Source of the DNA: an uncultured Eubacteriales bacterium
GTDB lineage: Bacteria; Bacillota; Clostridia; Oscillospirales; Oscillospiraceae
NCBI GenBank assembly: GCA_900548795.1
Contig: URLT01000097.1
Coordinates: forward strand, 1-6,148
Length of the DNA stretch: 6,148 nucleotides
Direction: 5' to 3'
Positions within the stretch are counted from its first letter, which is position 1. Each line of letters opens with the position of its first letter. The position numbers and the translations under genes were made by a program. The notes beneath the pieces were generated by a model that ran no database searches, was not told where the DNA came from, and was given only the letters and a program-made list of their open reading frames with translations. Positions 1 through 5,822 of this stretch are shown here, one piece after another.

Positions 1-1
1 C

Positions 2-910
2 AGCTGCGCCGCTGTTTCTGTTGACGGAACTGCCACCTTTGACCTTTACGGCGTGAGCATCTGCATGACCAGCTCGGAAACGGACGGCATCCGCGATGTT
101 TACAACGACCCGGTTTGCGGCGTTTATAACTGCGGCACCTTCAATATGTACGGCGGCTGCTACTATCAAAAAAGCTCCGACTATCCCACGGATCGTCCGG
201 TCATCAGCAACATCCGCAACACCAAATACGGCCCCGGTGTAATTAACAGGGGAACCTTCAACATGTACGACGGCATCATCTCCGGCAACGAGCGGAACGG
301 CGTGATGTCCACCATCACTACTTCGGATGATACCGTCAACCTCTACGGCGGTACGATCACCGGCAACACCGGCGCGGGTATTGCGGCCACCCACTGGCCC
401 ATGCCCTCCATCGCGACAAGCGACTATTATACCAATATCAACCTCTACGGCGGCACGATCTCGGAAAATACCGGCGCGGGCATCGACGCGGCCTACGGCA
501 GAGTGACAATGGTGCAGCAGAGCAGCGCCATTCCCGTCGAAATCAAGAACAACAAGGGCGGCGCGATTTCGCTGACCAGAGACGGCTCGACCGCCAACCT
601 CGGCACCGGCCGGATCACCGGCAACTCCGGCGGCAAGGGCGCGGTCGCGCTGAGCGCAGGCTCCCTGACCCTTACCGGCGACGTGAAGATCACCGGAAAC
701 ACCGGTGCGAATCTCTACCTCGCCAGCGGAAAAACCGTCACGCTCGACAAGCTCGGCAGCGCCGCCGAGATCGGCCTGACCACCGAGAGCACGGCGGTCC
801 CCGTGGTGTTCGCCGAGGCCAACGGCACGGATTACGCCAGCCGCTTTACCCCGGACAGCGCAGGCTACAGCATCGGCTATAACGCATCGCAGCAGCTGCA
901 GCTGCAAGCC
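2..910 (+). other. Beta-helix-like repeat domain (N-terminal visible part)
   Basis: This stretch of the large protein repeats short strand-turn units such as FNMYGG, LYGGTITGNTGAGI, LYGGTISENTGAGI and VKITGNTGANLYL, each about 20-35 residues apart and rich in Gly, Asn and Thr. Such patterns are typical of right-handed parallel beta-helix (pectin-lyase-like) regions in exported bacterial proteins. No catalytic residues of a polysaccharide lyase can be recognised, so a structural or ligand-display role is more likely. The repeat evidently continues upstream: the first visible codons encode TATFDLYG, another unit of the same kind. Confidence 0.7.
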
Positions 911-3900
911 AAGACCTATCCCGTGACCTACGCCCCCGGCGCAAACGGCACGGGCGACAGCAAGACGGTCAACAAGGAGCACGACAAAGCGCTGGAGCTG
1001 GAGGGCGCGCTCTTTACCCGCCTCGGCTATACGCAGGTCGGCTGGTCGAAGCACGACGGCGGCGAGATGGACTATTCCCTGAACGCGATTTATGAGCAAA
1101 ACGAGGCGCTTACGCTCTACCCCGTCTGGGAGGAGCGCAGCGACTATACCGTCCATATCGTCAACCAGGACGGTTCCAAGGTCATGGACTACGAAAACGT
1201 CAAGTGGACGGATGAAATTTGGAATCTCCTGACGCCAAGGCCGACAAGAGAAAATGATGAAAGGCTGCAAGCACTGCTGATCGGCAATAAGAGAGTCATG
1301 GGCGGAGATACCTACGGCACATTTGCCACGGGCGGCGAGGACAGCCTTACCTTCGTTGCTTTTTGGAGCGGCGTTTTCATTGATTACAGCACCATTTCCG
1401 TGGGCGATTCCCAGTGGACCGGCTTCCGCTCCGAAGGTACGGAACACTTCTTCAACGAAGATCAGATCGTACAGATCAATACCGCCCATCCGGAGGAACT
1501 GTCGTATTTTGAGTACGCCGTCGGCGATCAGTTCTACTCGAATAGCTTAGCTGCGGATGATGTCCTTTTCAGCCGCGGACACGATCATTTTACTTATACC
1601 GGCGCCTTCAATACGGCATCTCTGAATCTGGAGGAGGGAAAGCCCTATGTGATCTATGCACAGTTGGGGACAAAGCTCCTTGCTCGCTATGGCGTTGTAT
1701 GCACGGAGAAAATCATCATCGACAAGACCGCCCCGGCGATCACCGGCGCGAAGAACGGCGACGTTTTCTGCGGCGTGGGCGACAAGACCCTCACCGTGAC
1801 CGATCGGTATCTGGACACCGTGACCGTCAACGGCAAGCCCGTGACCCCCAACGAACAGGGTCAGATCACCCTCACCGACGCGAGAACCCCGCAGACCGTC
1901 GTCGCCACGGACAAGGCGGGCAATTCCACGACGCTCACCGTGACCGTCCATGCATCCCACTCCTACAAATGGCAGACGGAGAACGGCCAGTATTGGGGCG
2001 AATGCGAGTTCTGCGGCGACAAGGTCGAAAAGACGAACGTTCCCACCCTGACCATCACCGCGCCGGACGCCGTCTGCCGCACGCAGGACTTCGCGTTCTC
2101 CTTCCTTCTGCCGGAGGGCTGCACGGATCCCGCCTACAGCTATGAGTTCACCTTCTCGGGCGACGGCGAACCCATCGCCCCGGTCGATGGCCTCTGCACG
2201 GGGACGATTTCTGCCGCTTCCTACATAGCGGGAGAAACCGGCTTCCGGTTTATCGCCTCTGCCACGACGGCGGAGGGCTATCGGTTCAGCGTCTCCAAGA
2301 GCATCACCCTCCGCGAGCACTCCGGCGGCACGGCGACCTGCACGGAGCAGGCCGTGTGCGACCACTGCGGTCAGCCCTACGGCGCGCTGAAGGCGCATAG
2401 CTTCACGGCGGAAAACGCCCAGAAAGCGTATCTGAAGACTGCCGCGACCTGCACCGAGAAGGCGGTGTATTACAAATCCTGCGCCGTCTGCGGAGTCAGC
2501 TCCATGGGAACTGCCGACGAGGCGACCTTCGAAGCCGGCAAGCCGCTCGGCCATGACTGGGGCGCGTGGACGCCCGACGGGGAGGGCACGCACAAGCGCG
2601 TCTGCGCCCATGATGCCGGCCATGTCGAAACGGCCGACTGCACCTACGGCGACTGGAACACGAACCGGTACAGTCACTGGAAGACCTGCACCGTCTGCGG
2701 CGGAGAGACGGAACGGCTCGACCACTCCGACCCGGACTGCAACCACCTCTGTGACACCTGCGGCATCAAAATGACCGAGCACGACTTCACGGGAGAGCTT
2801 CCGATCACGGCGCTTCTGTACAAGGAGGCAAACTGCATTTCTCCCGCGCTCTACTACAAGTCCTGCAAGATCTGTATGCTGTCCTCCAAGGGCACGGACA
2901 GCGAGGCGACCTTTGCAAGCGGGGACAAGAATCCGAACCGGCACGCCGAATATCCGGGCGCATGGCAGACCGATGCCGACAGCCACTGGAGATTCTATAC
3001 CTGCTGCCATTTGGAGGTGGATCGCGGCGCGCATCAGGGCGGCACGGCCGACTGCCTTGCCCCGGCGCTCTGCGAGGTCTGCCAGCATTCCTACGGCGAG
3101 CTTGGCCCGCACCATTTCGTCGATCAGGTGAACGAGTACCGGCTGAAATCCGCCGCCACCTGCACAAGCCCGGCTCTGTACTATCAGTCCTGCTCCACCT
3201 GCGGCGCACAGGGGCCGGACACCTTCGCGCTGGGTGAGCCGCTCGGCCATGACTGGGGCGCGTGGACGTCCAACGGCGACGGCACGCACAGCCGCGTCTG
3301 CAAGCGCGACGCGTCGCACACCGAAGACGGCGACTGCTCCGGCGGCACGGCGACCTGCACGGAAAAGGCCGTCTGCACGACCTGCGGCGGCGCCTACGGC
3401 GAGACGGCGGCGCATCACTTCACGGCCGAGAAGGCTGAGGAGCAATATCTGAAATCCGGCGCGACCTGCACGGAAAAGGCGGTCTATTATAAGTCCTGCG
3501 CGGCCTGCGGACTGACCTCCAAGGGCACCGCCGACGAGGCGACCTTCGAAGCCGGCGAGCCGCTCGGCCATGACTGGGGCGCGTGGACGTCTGGCGGCGA
3601 CGGCACGCACAGCCGCGTCTGCAAGCGCGACGCGTCGCACACCGAAGGCGGCGACTGCTCCGGCGGCACGGCGACCTGCACGGAAAGAGCCGTCTGCACG
3701 ACCTGCGGCGGCGCCTACGGCGAGACGGATCCGGAGCACCACGCAGACGGCTGCACGCCGGAGTGGAAGACCACCGAGACCGAGCACGAGCAAAGCTATT
3801 CGCTCTGCGGCAAGGTGCTCGTCGCGAGGGCGGCGCACACTTTCGGCGAGTGGACAGTCACGCAAGCGCCGACGCCGCATGAAAACGGCGAGCAGGAGCG

Positions 3901-4708
3901 CACCTGCGCGATCTGCGCATACAAGCAGACGCAGACGATCCCCGCGACCGGAGAGGTCTATCACACCATCACGGCCTCCGCCGGAGTCGGCGGCTCGATC
4001 TCTCCCGACGGTGAGATCGCCGTCCGTGAGGGCGCGAGTCAGACCTTCACCTTCACGCCCGACAGCCGCTACGCCGTCGCCGACGTGACGGTCGACGGCG
4101 TGAGCATCGGCGCGGTGCAGACGTATACCTTTGAAAACGTCGATCGGGCGCATACCATCGCGGTCAGCTTTGTGAAGCTCCGCACCTTCGTCGATGTTCC
4201 GGAGGGCAGCTATTATGAGGAAGCGGTCGACTGGGCGGAGAGCAACGGCATCACCAACGGCACAGACGCCACGCACTTCTCTCCCGACGAGCTCTGCACG
4301 CGCGCGCAGGCCGTGACCTTCCTCTGGCGCACGGCCGGAAGCCCCGCGCCCAAGAGCGATGTCATGCCCTTCACCGATGTTCCGGCCGGCAGCTACTATT
4401 ATGACGCCGTGCTTTGGGCGGTGGAAAACGGCATCACGTTGGGCACGAGCGCGACCACGTTCGGCCCGAATGAGACCTGCACCCGCGCGCATATCGCGAC
4501 CTTCCTCTGGCGCTTCGAGCGGTGCCCTGCAGCGGGCGGCGAAAACCCGTTCTCGGACGTTTCGAGCCGCGCCTATTATGCCGACGCCGTCCTCTGGGCG
4601 GTGGAGCGCGGCATCACCAACGGCACGAGCGAAACCACGTTCGGCCCGGACGAATCGGCCACCCGCGCGCAGATCGTGACGTTCCTGTATCGTGATGTTA
4701 TGAAGTGA
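2..4708 (+). CDS. Large multidomain SLH-anchored surface protein, 5'-truncated
   Basis: The frame is open from base 2 with no start of its own, and sense codons precede the GTG at 53, so the gene begins upstream of the window. It ends at TGA 4706-4708; 1568 codons are visible. Seen order (visible residues): beta-helix-like LYGGTI/ITGN repeats (1-303), InlB/Flg_new-like repeat ending LYPVWEE (306-378), a poorly recognised stretch (about 380-570), Ig-like segment with DKAGN (about 570-650), cysteine-rich repeats (about 773-1245), a divergent InlB B-type domain (1320-1392) and three SLH domains (1395-1568). SLH domains of this family bind secondary cell-wall polymer, so the mature protein should sit outside the cell on the wall. 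A role in adhesion or surface interaction is inference; no catalytic motif is visible. The signal peptide would be in the missing part. A strong terminator follows 16 nt after the stop, so the gene probably ends its transcript. Confidence 0.93.
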   Translation, partial: SCAAVSVDGTATFDLYGVSICMTSSETDGIRDVYNDPVCGVYNCGTFNMYGGCYYQKSSDYPTDRPVISNIRNTKYGPGVINRGTFNMYDGIISGNERNGVMSTITTSDDTVNLYGGTITGNTGAGIAATHWPMPSIATSDYYTNINLYGGTISENTGAGIDAAYGRVTMVQQSSAIPVEIKNNKGGAISLTRDGSTANLGTGRITGNSGGKGAVALSAGSLTLTGDVKITGNTGANLYLASGKTVTLDKLGSAAEIGLTTESTAVPVVFAEANGTDYASRFTPDSAGYSIGYNASQQLQLQAKTYPVTYAPGANGTGDSKTVNKEHDKALELEGALFTRLGYTQVGWSKHDGGEMDYSLNAIYEQNEALTLYPVWEERSDYTVHIVNQDGSKVMDYENVKWTDEIWNLLTPRPTRENDERLQALLIGNKRVMGGDTYGTFATGGEDSLTFVAFWSGVFIDYSTISVGDSQWTGFRSEGTEHFFNEDQIVQINTAHPEELSYFEYAVGDQFYSNSLAADDVLFSRGHDHFTYTGAFNTASLNLEEGKPYVIYAQLGTKLLARYGVVCTEKIIIDKTAPAITGAKNGDVFCGVGDKTLTVTDRYLDTVTVNGKPVTPNEQGQITLTDARTPQTVVATDKAGNSTTLTVTVHASHSYKWQTENGQYWGECEFCGDKVEKTNVPTLTITAPDAVCRTQDFAFSFLLPEGCTDPAYSYEFTFSGDGEPIAPVDGLCTGTISAASYIAGETGFRFIASATTAEGYRFSVSKSITLREHSGGTATCTEQAVCDHCGQPYGALKAHSFTAENAQKAYLKTAATCTEKAVYYKSCAVCGVSSMGTADEATFEAGKPLGHDWGAWTPDGEGTHKRVCAHDAGHVETADCTYGDWNTNRYSHWKTCTVCGGETERLDHSDPDCNHLCDTCGIKMTEHDFTGELPITALLYKEANCISPALYYKSCKICMLSSKGTDSEATFASGDKNPNRHAEYPGAWQTDADSHWRFYTCCHLEVDRGAHQGGTADCLAPALCEVCQHSYGELGPHHFVDQVNEYRLKSAATCTSPALYYQSCSTCGAQGPDTFALGEPLGHDWGAWTSNGDGTHSRVCKRDASHTEDGDCSGGTATCTEKAVCTTCGGAYGETAAHHFTAEKAEEQYLKSGATCTEKAVYYKSCAACGLTSKGTADEATFEAGEPLGHDWGAWTSGGDGTHSRVCKRDASHTEGGDCSGGTATCTERAVCTTCGGAYGETDPEHHADGCTPEWKTTETEHEQSYSLCGKVLVARAAHTFGEWTVTQAPTPHENGEQERTCAICAYKQTQTIPATGEVYHTITASAGVGGSISPDGEIAVREGASQTFTFTPDSRYAVADVTVDGVSIGAVQTYTFENVDRAHTIAVSFVKLRTFVDVPEGSYYEEAVDWAESNGITNGTDATHFSPDELCTRAQAVTFLWRTAGSPAPKSDVMPFTDVPAGSYYYDAVLWAVENGITLGTSATTFGPNETCTRAHIATFLWRFERCPAAGGENPFSDVSSRAYYADAVLWAVERGITNGTSETTFGPDESATRAQIVTFLYRDVMK
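917..1135 (+). other. InlB B-repeat-like (Listeria-Bacteroides, Flg_new-type) domain
   Basis: About 73 residues run from YPVTYAPGANGTG through the central GYTQVGWSKHDGG to LYPVWEE. The VTYAPGANGTG opening, the GYT.VGW core and the closing ALTLYPVWEE are the hallmarks of the Listeria-Bacteroides repeat family, small beta-grasp-like modules used as stalks or spacers in surface proteins. The following residues (about 1139-1365, DYTVHIVNQDGS to TFVAFW) resemble a second, degenerate copy. Confidence 0.75.
1366..1953 (+). other. Poorly recognised stretch followed by Ig-like domain
   Basis: From about 1366 the protein has a segment with YSTISVGDSQWTGF and ending in KPYVIYAQLGTKL, then IIIDKTAPAITG at about 1710. 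From there an Ig-like segment runs to about 1953, with VTVNGKPVT and VVATDKAGNSTTLTVTV. The DKTAP and ATDKAGN motifs are typical of bacterial Ig-like repeats in gut Firmicutes surface proteins, which usually precede CxxC repeat arrays as here. The first half looks like the segment that normally precedes such a domain, but I cannot assign it to a family with confidence. Confidence 0.55.
2318..3736 (+). repeat. Cysteine-rich in-frame repeat array, about 107-aa period
   Basis: Within the large gene, a compound unit recurs: (H/C)SGGTATCTE.AVC..CGG.YG, then YLK..ATCTEKAVYYKSC..CG, then PLGHDWGAWT..GDGTH.RVC. Unit 1 spans 2318-2638 (321 bp), a divergent unit 2 spans 2639-3031, unit 3 spans 3032-3334 (303 bp), unit 4 spans 3335-3655 (321 bp), and a truncated unit 5 starts at 3656 and loses similarity near 3736. 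Unit 2 contains an extra segment with NHLCDTCG and lacks the GHDWGAW motif. Including flanking copies at 2003 and 3905, about twelve C-x2-C pairs occur between 2003 and 3916. Such modules are seen in surface proteins of gut Firmicutes; whether the cysteines bind metal or form disulfides is not known to me. Confidence 0.85.
3241..3726 (+). repeat. Near-identical direct DNA repeat, 3241-3405 and 3562-3726
   Basis: Two blocks of about 165 bp, offset by exactly 321 bp, differ at only about six positions by eye: around 3270/3591 (TSNGDG against TSGGDG), at the ED/EG codon and at the EKAV/ERAV codon. The sequence between them (3406-3561) is not duplicated at comparable identity; it resembles 2407-2544 more loosely. 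The period is a multiple of three, so the frame is kept. This pattern indicates recent duplication or gene conversion between repeat units. Confidence 0.85.
3959..4177 (+). other. Divergent InlB B-repeat-like domain
   Basis: About 73 residues begin HTITASAGVGGSISPDG, continue through SQTFTFTPDSRYAVADV and TVDGVSIG, and close with YTFENVDRAHTIAVSFVK. This arrangement (ITASAGxGGSISP, F.PD.GY.V.DV.VDG, YTFENV...HTI.V.F) matches the divergent InlB B-repeat family, which commonly sits directly before SLH domains in clostridial surface proteins, as it does here. A spacer role is the usual assumption for the family. Confidence 0.8.
4184..4705 (+). repeat. Three C-terminal SLH (S-layer homology) domains
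   Basis: The three copies start near 4184 (TFVDVPEGSYYEEAVDWA), 4367 (PFTDVPAGSYYYDAVLWA) and 4547 (PFSDVSSRAYYADAVLWA). Each contains the GIT.GT...F.P.....TRA..VTFL(W/Y)R pattern of the family. The signature motif is TRAQ in copies 1 and 3 but TRAH in copy 2. SLH trimers of this family bind pyruvylated secondary cell-wall polymer, anchoring exported proteins to the Gram-positive wall. The protein ends only a few residues after copy 3 (LYRDVMK), as is usual for C-terminal SLH triplets. Confidence 0.95.
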
Positions 4709-4724
4709 TTCCCATGATGAAACG

Positions 4725-4765
4725 CGATGACCGGCAGCAAAAGCGCTGCCGGTCATCGTCTTTTT
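4725..4765 (+). terminator. Rho-independent terminator of the surface-protein gene
   Basis: A perfect 14-bp stem (CGATGACCGGCAGC at 4725-4738 with its complement at 4745-4758), a 6-nt loop AAAAGC, and then TCTTTTT at 4759-4765. It begins 16 nt after the stop codon at 4708. The opposite strand has no T run on the far side, so it acts in the + direction only. Confidence 0.92.
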
Positions 4766-4824
4766 CCAAAAAAATTTTTTCGAGCATGTCTTTCAAAGCG
4801 AAGGACGACTCTGCTACCCCTGAA

Positions 4825-4859
4825 AAGAGCTTTGCCCTACATCGTGGGGCAAAGCTCTT
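4825..4859. other. Perfect hairpin without a T tract
   Basis: The arms AAGAGCTTTGCCC (4825-4837) and its exact complement (4847-4859) enclose a 9-nt loop. On the + strand the stem is followed by CAAAAATAATG, and on the - strand by a TTTT that is partly inside the stem and then CAGGGG, so neither side has a convincing terminator tail. It lies between two good terminators in a non-coding gap. It could be a weak minus-strand terminator, a structural RNA element or the remnant of a small mobile element. Confidence 0.6.
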
Positions 4860-4874
4860 CAAAAATAATGCTCC

Positions 4875-4912
4875 GTACTACCCATTTTGAGAAAACGGGT
4901 AGTGCTTTTTTT
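4875..4912 (+). terminator. Second rho-independent terminator, next to the following promoter
   Basis: The stem pairs GTACTACCC (4875-4883) with GGGTAGTGC (4897-4905) with one G-T wobble. An A-C mismatch and a short TTTT/AAAA extension lie above it, and seven T residues follow at 4906-4912. It lies about 110 nt beyond the first terminator, so it may catch read-through. It may also end a short transcript starting within the gap, although no clear promoter for one is visible. Its T run ends 11 nt before the -10 box of the next operon. Confidence 0.85.
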
Positions 4913-4921
4913 ATGGAATCT

Positions 4922-4929
4922 GCTATAAT
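4922..4929 (+). promoter_or_regulatory. Extended -10 promoter for the zinc-ribbon operon
   Basis: TGC at 4921-4923 followed by TATAAT at 4924-4929 is a full-consensus extended -10 element for the housekeeping sigma factor. At 16-18 bp spacing the -35 region would overlap the stem end and T run of the preceding terminator and shows no good TTGACA match, which fits an extended -10 promoter. Transcription would begin near 4936. Confidence 0.75.
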
Positions 4930-4952
4930 GTGAAATGTCAGAGTGCCGAAAA

Positions 4953-4966
4953 ACGGAAATTTCCGT
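4953..4966. promoter_or_regulatory. 14-bp perfect palindrome, possible operator
   Basis: ACGGAAATTTCCGT is a perfect inverted repeat located about 17-30 nt downstream of the predicted transcription start. That position and symmetry would suit a dimeric repressor site. It also forms the inner part of the first leader hairpin, so it could act at the RNA level instead. Only one copy was noticed in the window, which leaves its role unproven. Confidence 0.4.
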
Positions 4967-5070
4967 CCGGCAGTCTCTGCCGTGCGCCGATGCGTCGGGA
5001 GCAGTCCCGGCGGACGCAGGGCTGTATCAAATATGGTATGCAGAATCCGAAAAATTGCGGGACATGTGTG

Positions 5071-5075
5071 AGGAG
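5071..5075 (+). promoter_or_regulatory. Shine-Dalgarno site deciding the start at 5083
   Basis: AGGAG (within GAGGAGAG) lies 7 nt before ATG 5083. The alternative in-frame starts at 4930 (GTG), 4990 and 5038 (ATG) lack any such site, and 4930 also precedes the inferred transcription start. Confidence 0.8.
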
Positions 5076-5082
5076 AGAAAAA

Positions 5083-5451
5083 ATGGCAGGGCAAGGCGCA
5101 GCGTCATATATTATTTTTCCGGCACCGGACGGAAATCGCTACGGTTTTTTCTGTGGCATGACCGGTGCGCTGGCTTGTATCACAAGACCCTTCTGCGGCA
5201 GTTCCCAGTCGGAGGAGCTGCAGACGGCATGGGAAGACGAGGGAAGGCAGCATTTCAATCTCTGCCACAAATGCGGCAGGTGGGTCATTGACGCCGCCTT
5301 CAACCCGGATGTTTTGGAATGTGTTGCCTGCGCACCGTTTGAGGACGAGCCTGTGTTCTGCAAATTTTGCGGAGCACGGGTGCGACAGGAGGGGCGATGC
5401 TGCCGTGTTTGCGGTAAGCCCCTGCGCTATGAGGGAGGGGCGGCGCCGTGA
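5083..5451 (+). CDS. 122-aa cysteine-rich protein with two CxxC/CxxC pairs
   Basis: The protein begins MAGQGAASYIIFPAPDGNRY. Residues 8-38 (SYIIFPAPDG, YGFFCGMTGAL) form a segment with no motif I can name. Two four-cysteine sets follow: C61-HK-C64 with C80-VA-C83, and C93-KF-C96 with C107-RV-C110, which look like zinc-ribbon or rubredoxin-knuckle folds; C106 is an extra cysteine. There is no signal peptide or membrane segment, so it should be cytoplasmic. I recall similar hypothetical proteins from gut Firmicutes but no assigned function. It is the first gene of a likely operon behind an extended -10 promoter and a long leader, and its stop overlaps the next start by 4 nt. Zinc binding is inferred from the cysteine spacing; a nucleic-acid or protein-binding adaptor role would be a guess. 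The start at 5083 is chosen by its Shine-Dalgarno site. Confidence 0.85.
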   Translation: MAGQGAASYIIFPAPDGNRYGFFCGMTGALACITRPFCGSSQSEELQTAWEDEGRQHFNLCHKCGRWVIDAAFNPDVLECVACAPFEDEPVFCKFCGARVRQEGRCCRVCGKPLRYEGGAAP

Positions 5452-5747
5452 CGGACAGAAAGCTGAGAGCCTTGGCGCAATTCGGTTTCGGACCGAGCGT
5501 GATGAAGCAGACAAAAATATGCCCGCATTGCCTCAGTGCCGTGACAGGCGTTGAGGATACCTGCCCGAACTGCGGGGCGGAGCTGACGGCAAAAACGTTA
5601 TTTGACGGCTATCGGGAGCTGCACGATCGATGCGAGCACTGCGGGACGGTACTAACCTCCGACGGGCGCTACTGTCCGCACTGCGGCAAGAGCCTGCCCG
5701 CGAGGGAGCGGGTCGGCGACGCGGCGGATACCGACGGCGGAGCGTGA
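5448..5747 (+). CDS. 99-aa double zinc-ribbon protein
   Basis: The GTG start sits in GTGA, overlapping the upstream TGA by 4 nt. GGAGG at 5434-5438 lies 9 nt ahead, so translation is probably coupled to the preceding gene. Two clear zinc ribbons are seen: C25-PH-C28 with C39-PN-C42, and C62-EH-C65 with C76-PH-C79. They are joined by a linker, LTAKTLFDGYRELHD, that may be helical. The CPHC...CPNCG and CEHCG...CPHCG forms are standard for the small zinc-ribbon families. There is no membrane segment and no enzyme domain; the C-terminal tail (ARERVGDAADTDGGA) looks disordered. It is likely a cytoplasmic metal-binding protein acting with its neighbour, partner unknown. An alternative start at ATG 5502 would keep both ribbons but has no ribosome binding site. 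Confidence 0.87.
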   Translation: MTDRKLRALAQFGFGPSVMKQTKICPHCLSAVTGVEDTCPNCGAELTAKTLFDGYRELHDRCEHCGTVLTSDGRYCPHCGKSLPARERVGDAADTDGGA

Positions 5748-5822
5748 GCCGCAGCTCCCGTTCATACGGTAGAAAAGCCGAACGGCGTTTCTATATATAT
5801 TTTTTGAGAAGGAGGAGAAAGC
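5748..5822 (+). promoter_or_regulatory. Short intergenic gap with strong Shine-Dalgarno
   Basis: AAGGAGG at 5809-5815 lies 7 nt before ATG 5823, a near-ideal ribosome binding site. Upstream is an AT-rich run (TATATATATTTTTT, 5792-5805), unlike the GC-rich surroundings. It contains TATATT, which could be a -10 box, but no -35 at a suitable distance is visible. A 6-bp inverted repeat (CCGTTC 5758-5763, GAACGG 5780-5785) is too weak and too far from the T run to call a terminator. The downstream gene may be read from the operon promoter or from its own. Confidence 0.55.

Larger units (their letters stand above)
4936..5082 (+). other. Structured 5' leader of the zinc-ribbon operon
   Basis: Between the inferred transcription start and the ATG at 5083 lie about 147 nt that I do not read as coding. 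Two hairpins are visible. The first, at 4944-4972, has outer stem TGCCG/CGGCA and an inner stem formed by the palindrome at 4953-4966. The second, at 4991-5018, has outer stem TGCGTC/GACGCA, inner stem GGGA/TCCC, loop GCAG and a 4-nt bulge. No T tract follows either, so they are not terminators. I do not recognise a known riboswitch. An in-frame open extension upstream of 5083 exists but has no Shine-Dalgarno sequence at its possible starts. Confidence 0.5.

Noticed and set aside
3241..3726. Direct repeats that might suggest a CRISPR-like or mobile element array
   Set aside because: The repeats are long, in frame and multiples of three, inside a coding sequence with matching protein repeats. 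There are no short repeats with unique spacers.
1547..4756. A 1069-codon open frame on the - strand opposite the surface-protein gene
   Set aside because: Its codons are exactly in register with the sense codons, so it is open simply because the sense gene uses no TTA, CTA or TCA codon there. It also ends at the sense TTA at 1547. Its translation is low-complexity, rich in Arg, Ala and Gly, with no recognisable domain, and the sense frame has clear SLH domains.
4766..4824. A7T6 tract and flanking sequence after the first terminator, as a possible promoter
   Set aside because: The tract could bend DNA, but no -10 and -35 pair with acceptable spacing follows it, so a promoter is not supported.
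4930..5082. In-frame N-terminal extension of the 122-aa protein from GTG 4930
   Set aside because: The GTG directly abuts the -10 box and would precede the transcript start. Neither it nor the ATGs at 4990 and 5038 has a Shine-Dalgarno site, whereas ATG 5083 has AGGAG at 7 nt.
4935..5291. 118-codon + strand frame overlapping the leader and the 122-aa gene
   Set aside because: It overlaps the better-supported zinc-ribbon gene in another frame, has no ribosome binding site and shows no domain.
5104..5514. 136-codon - strand frame opposite the two zinc-ribbon genes
   Set aside because: It spans the boundary of two well-supported sense genes with ordered CxxC motifs, and its own translation has no recognisable features.
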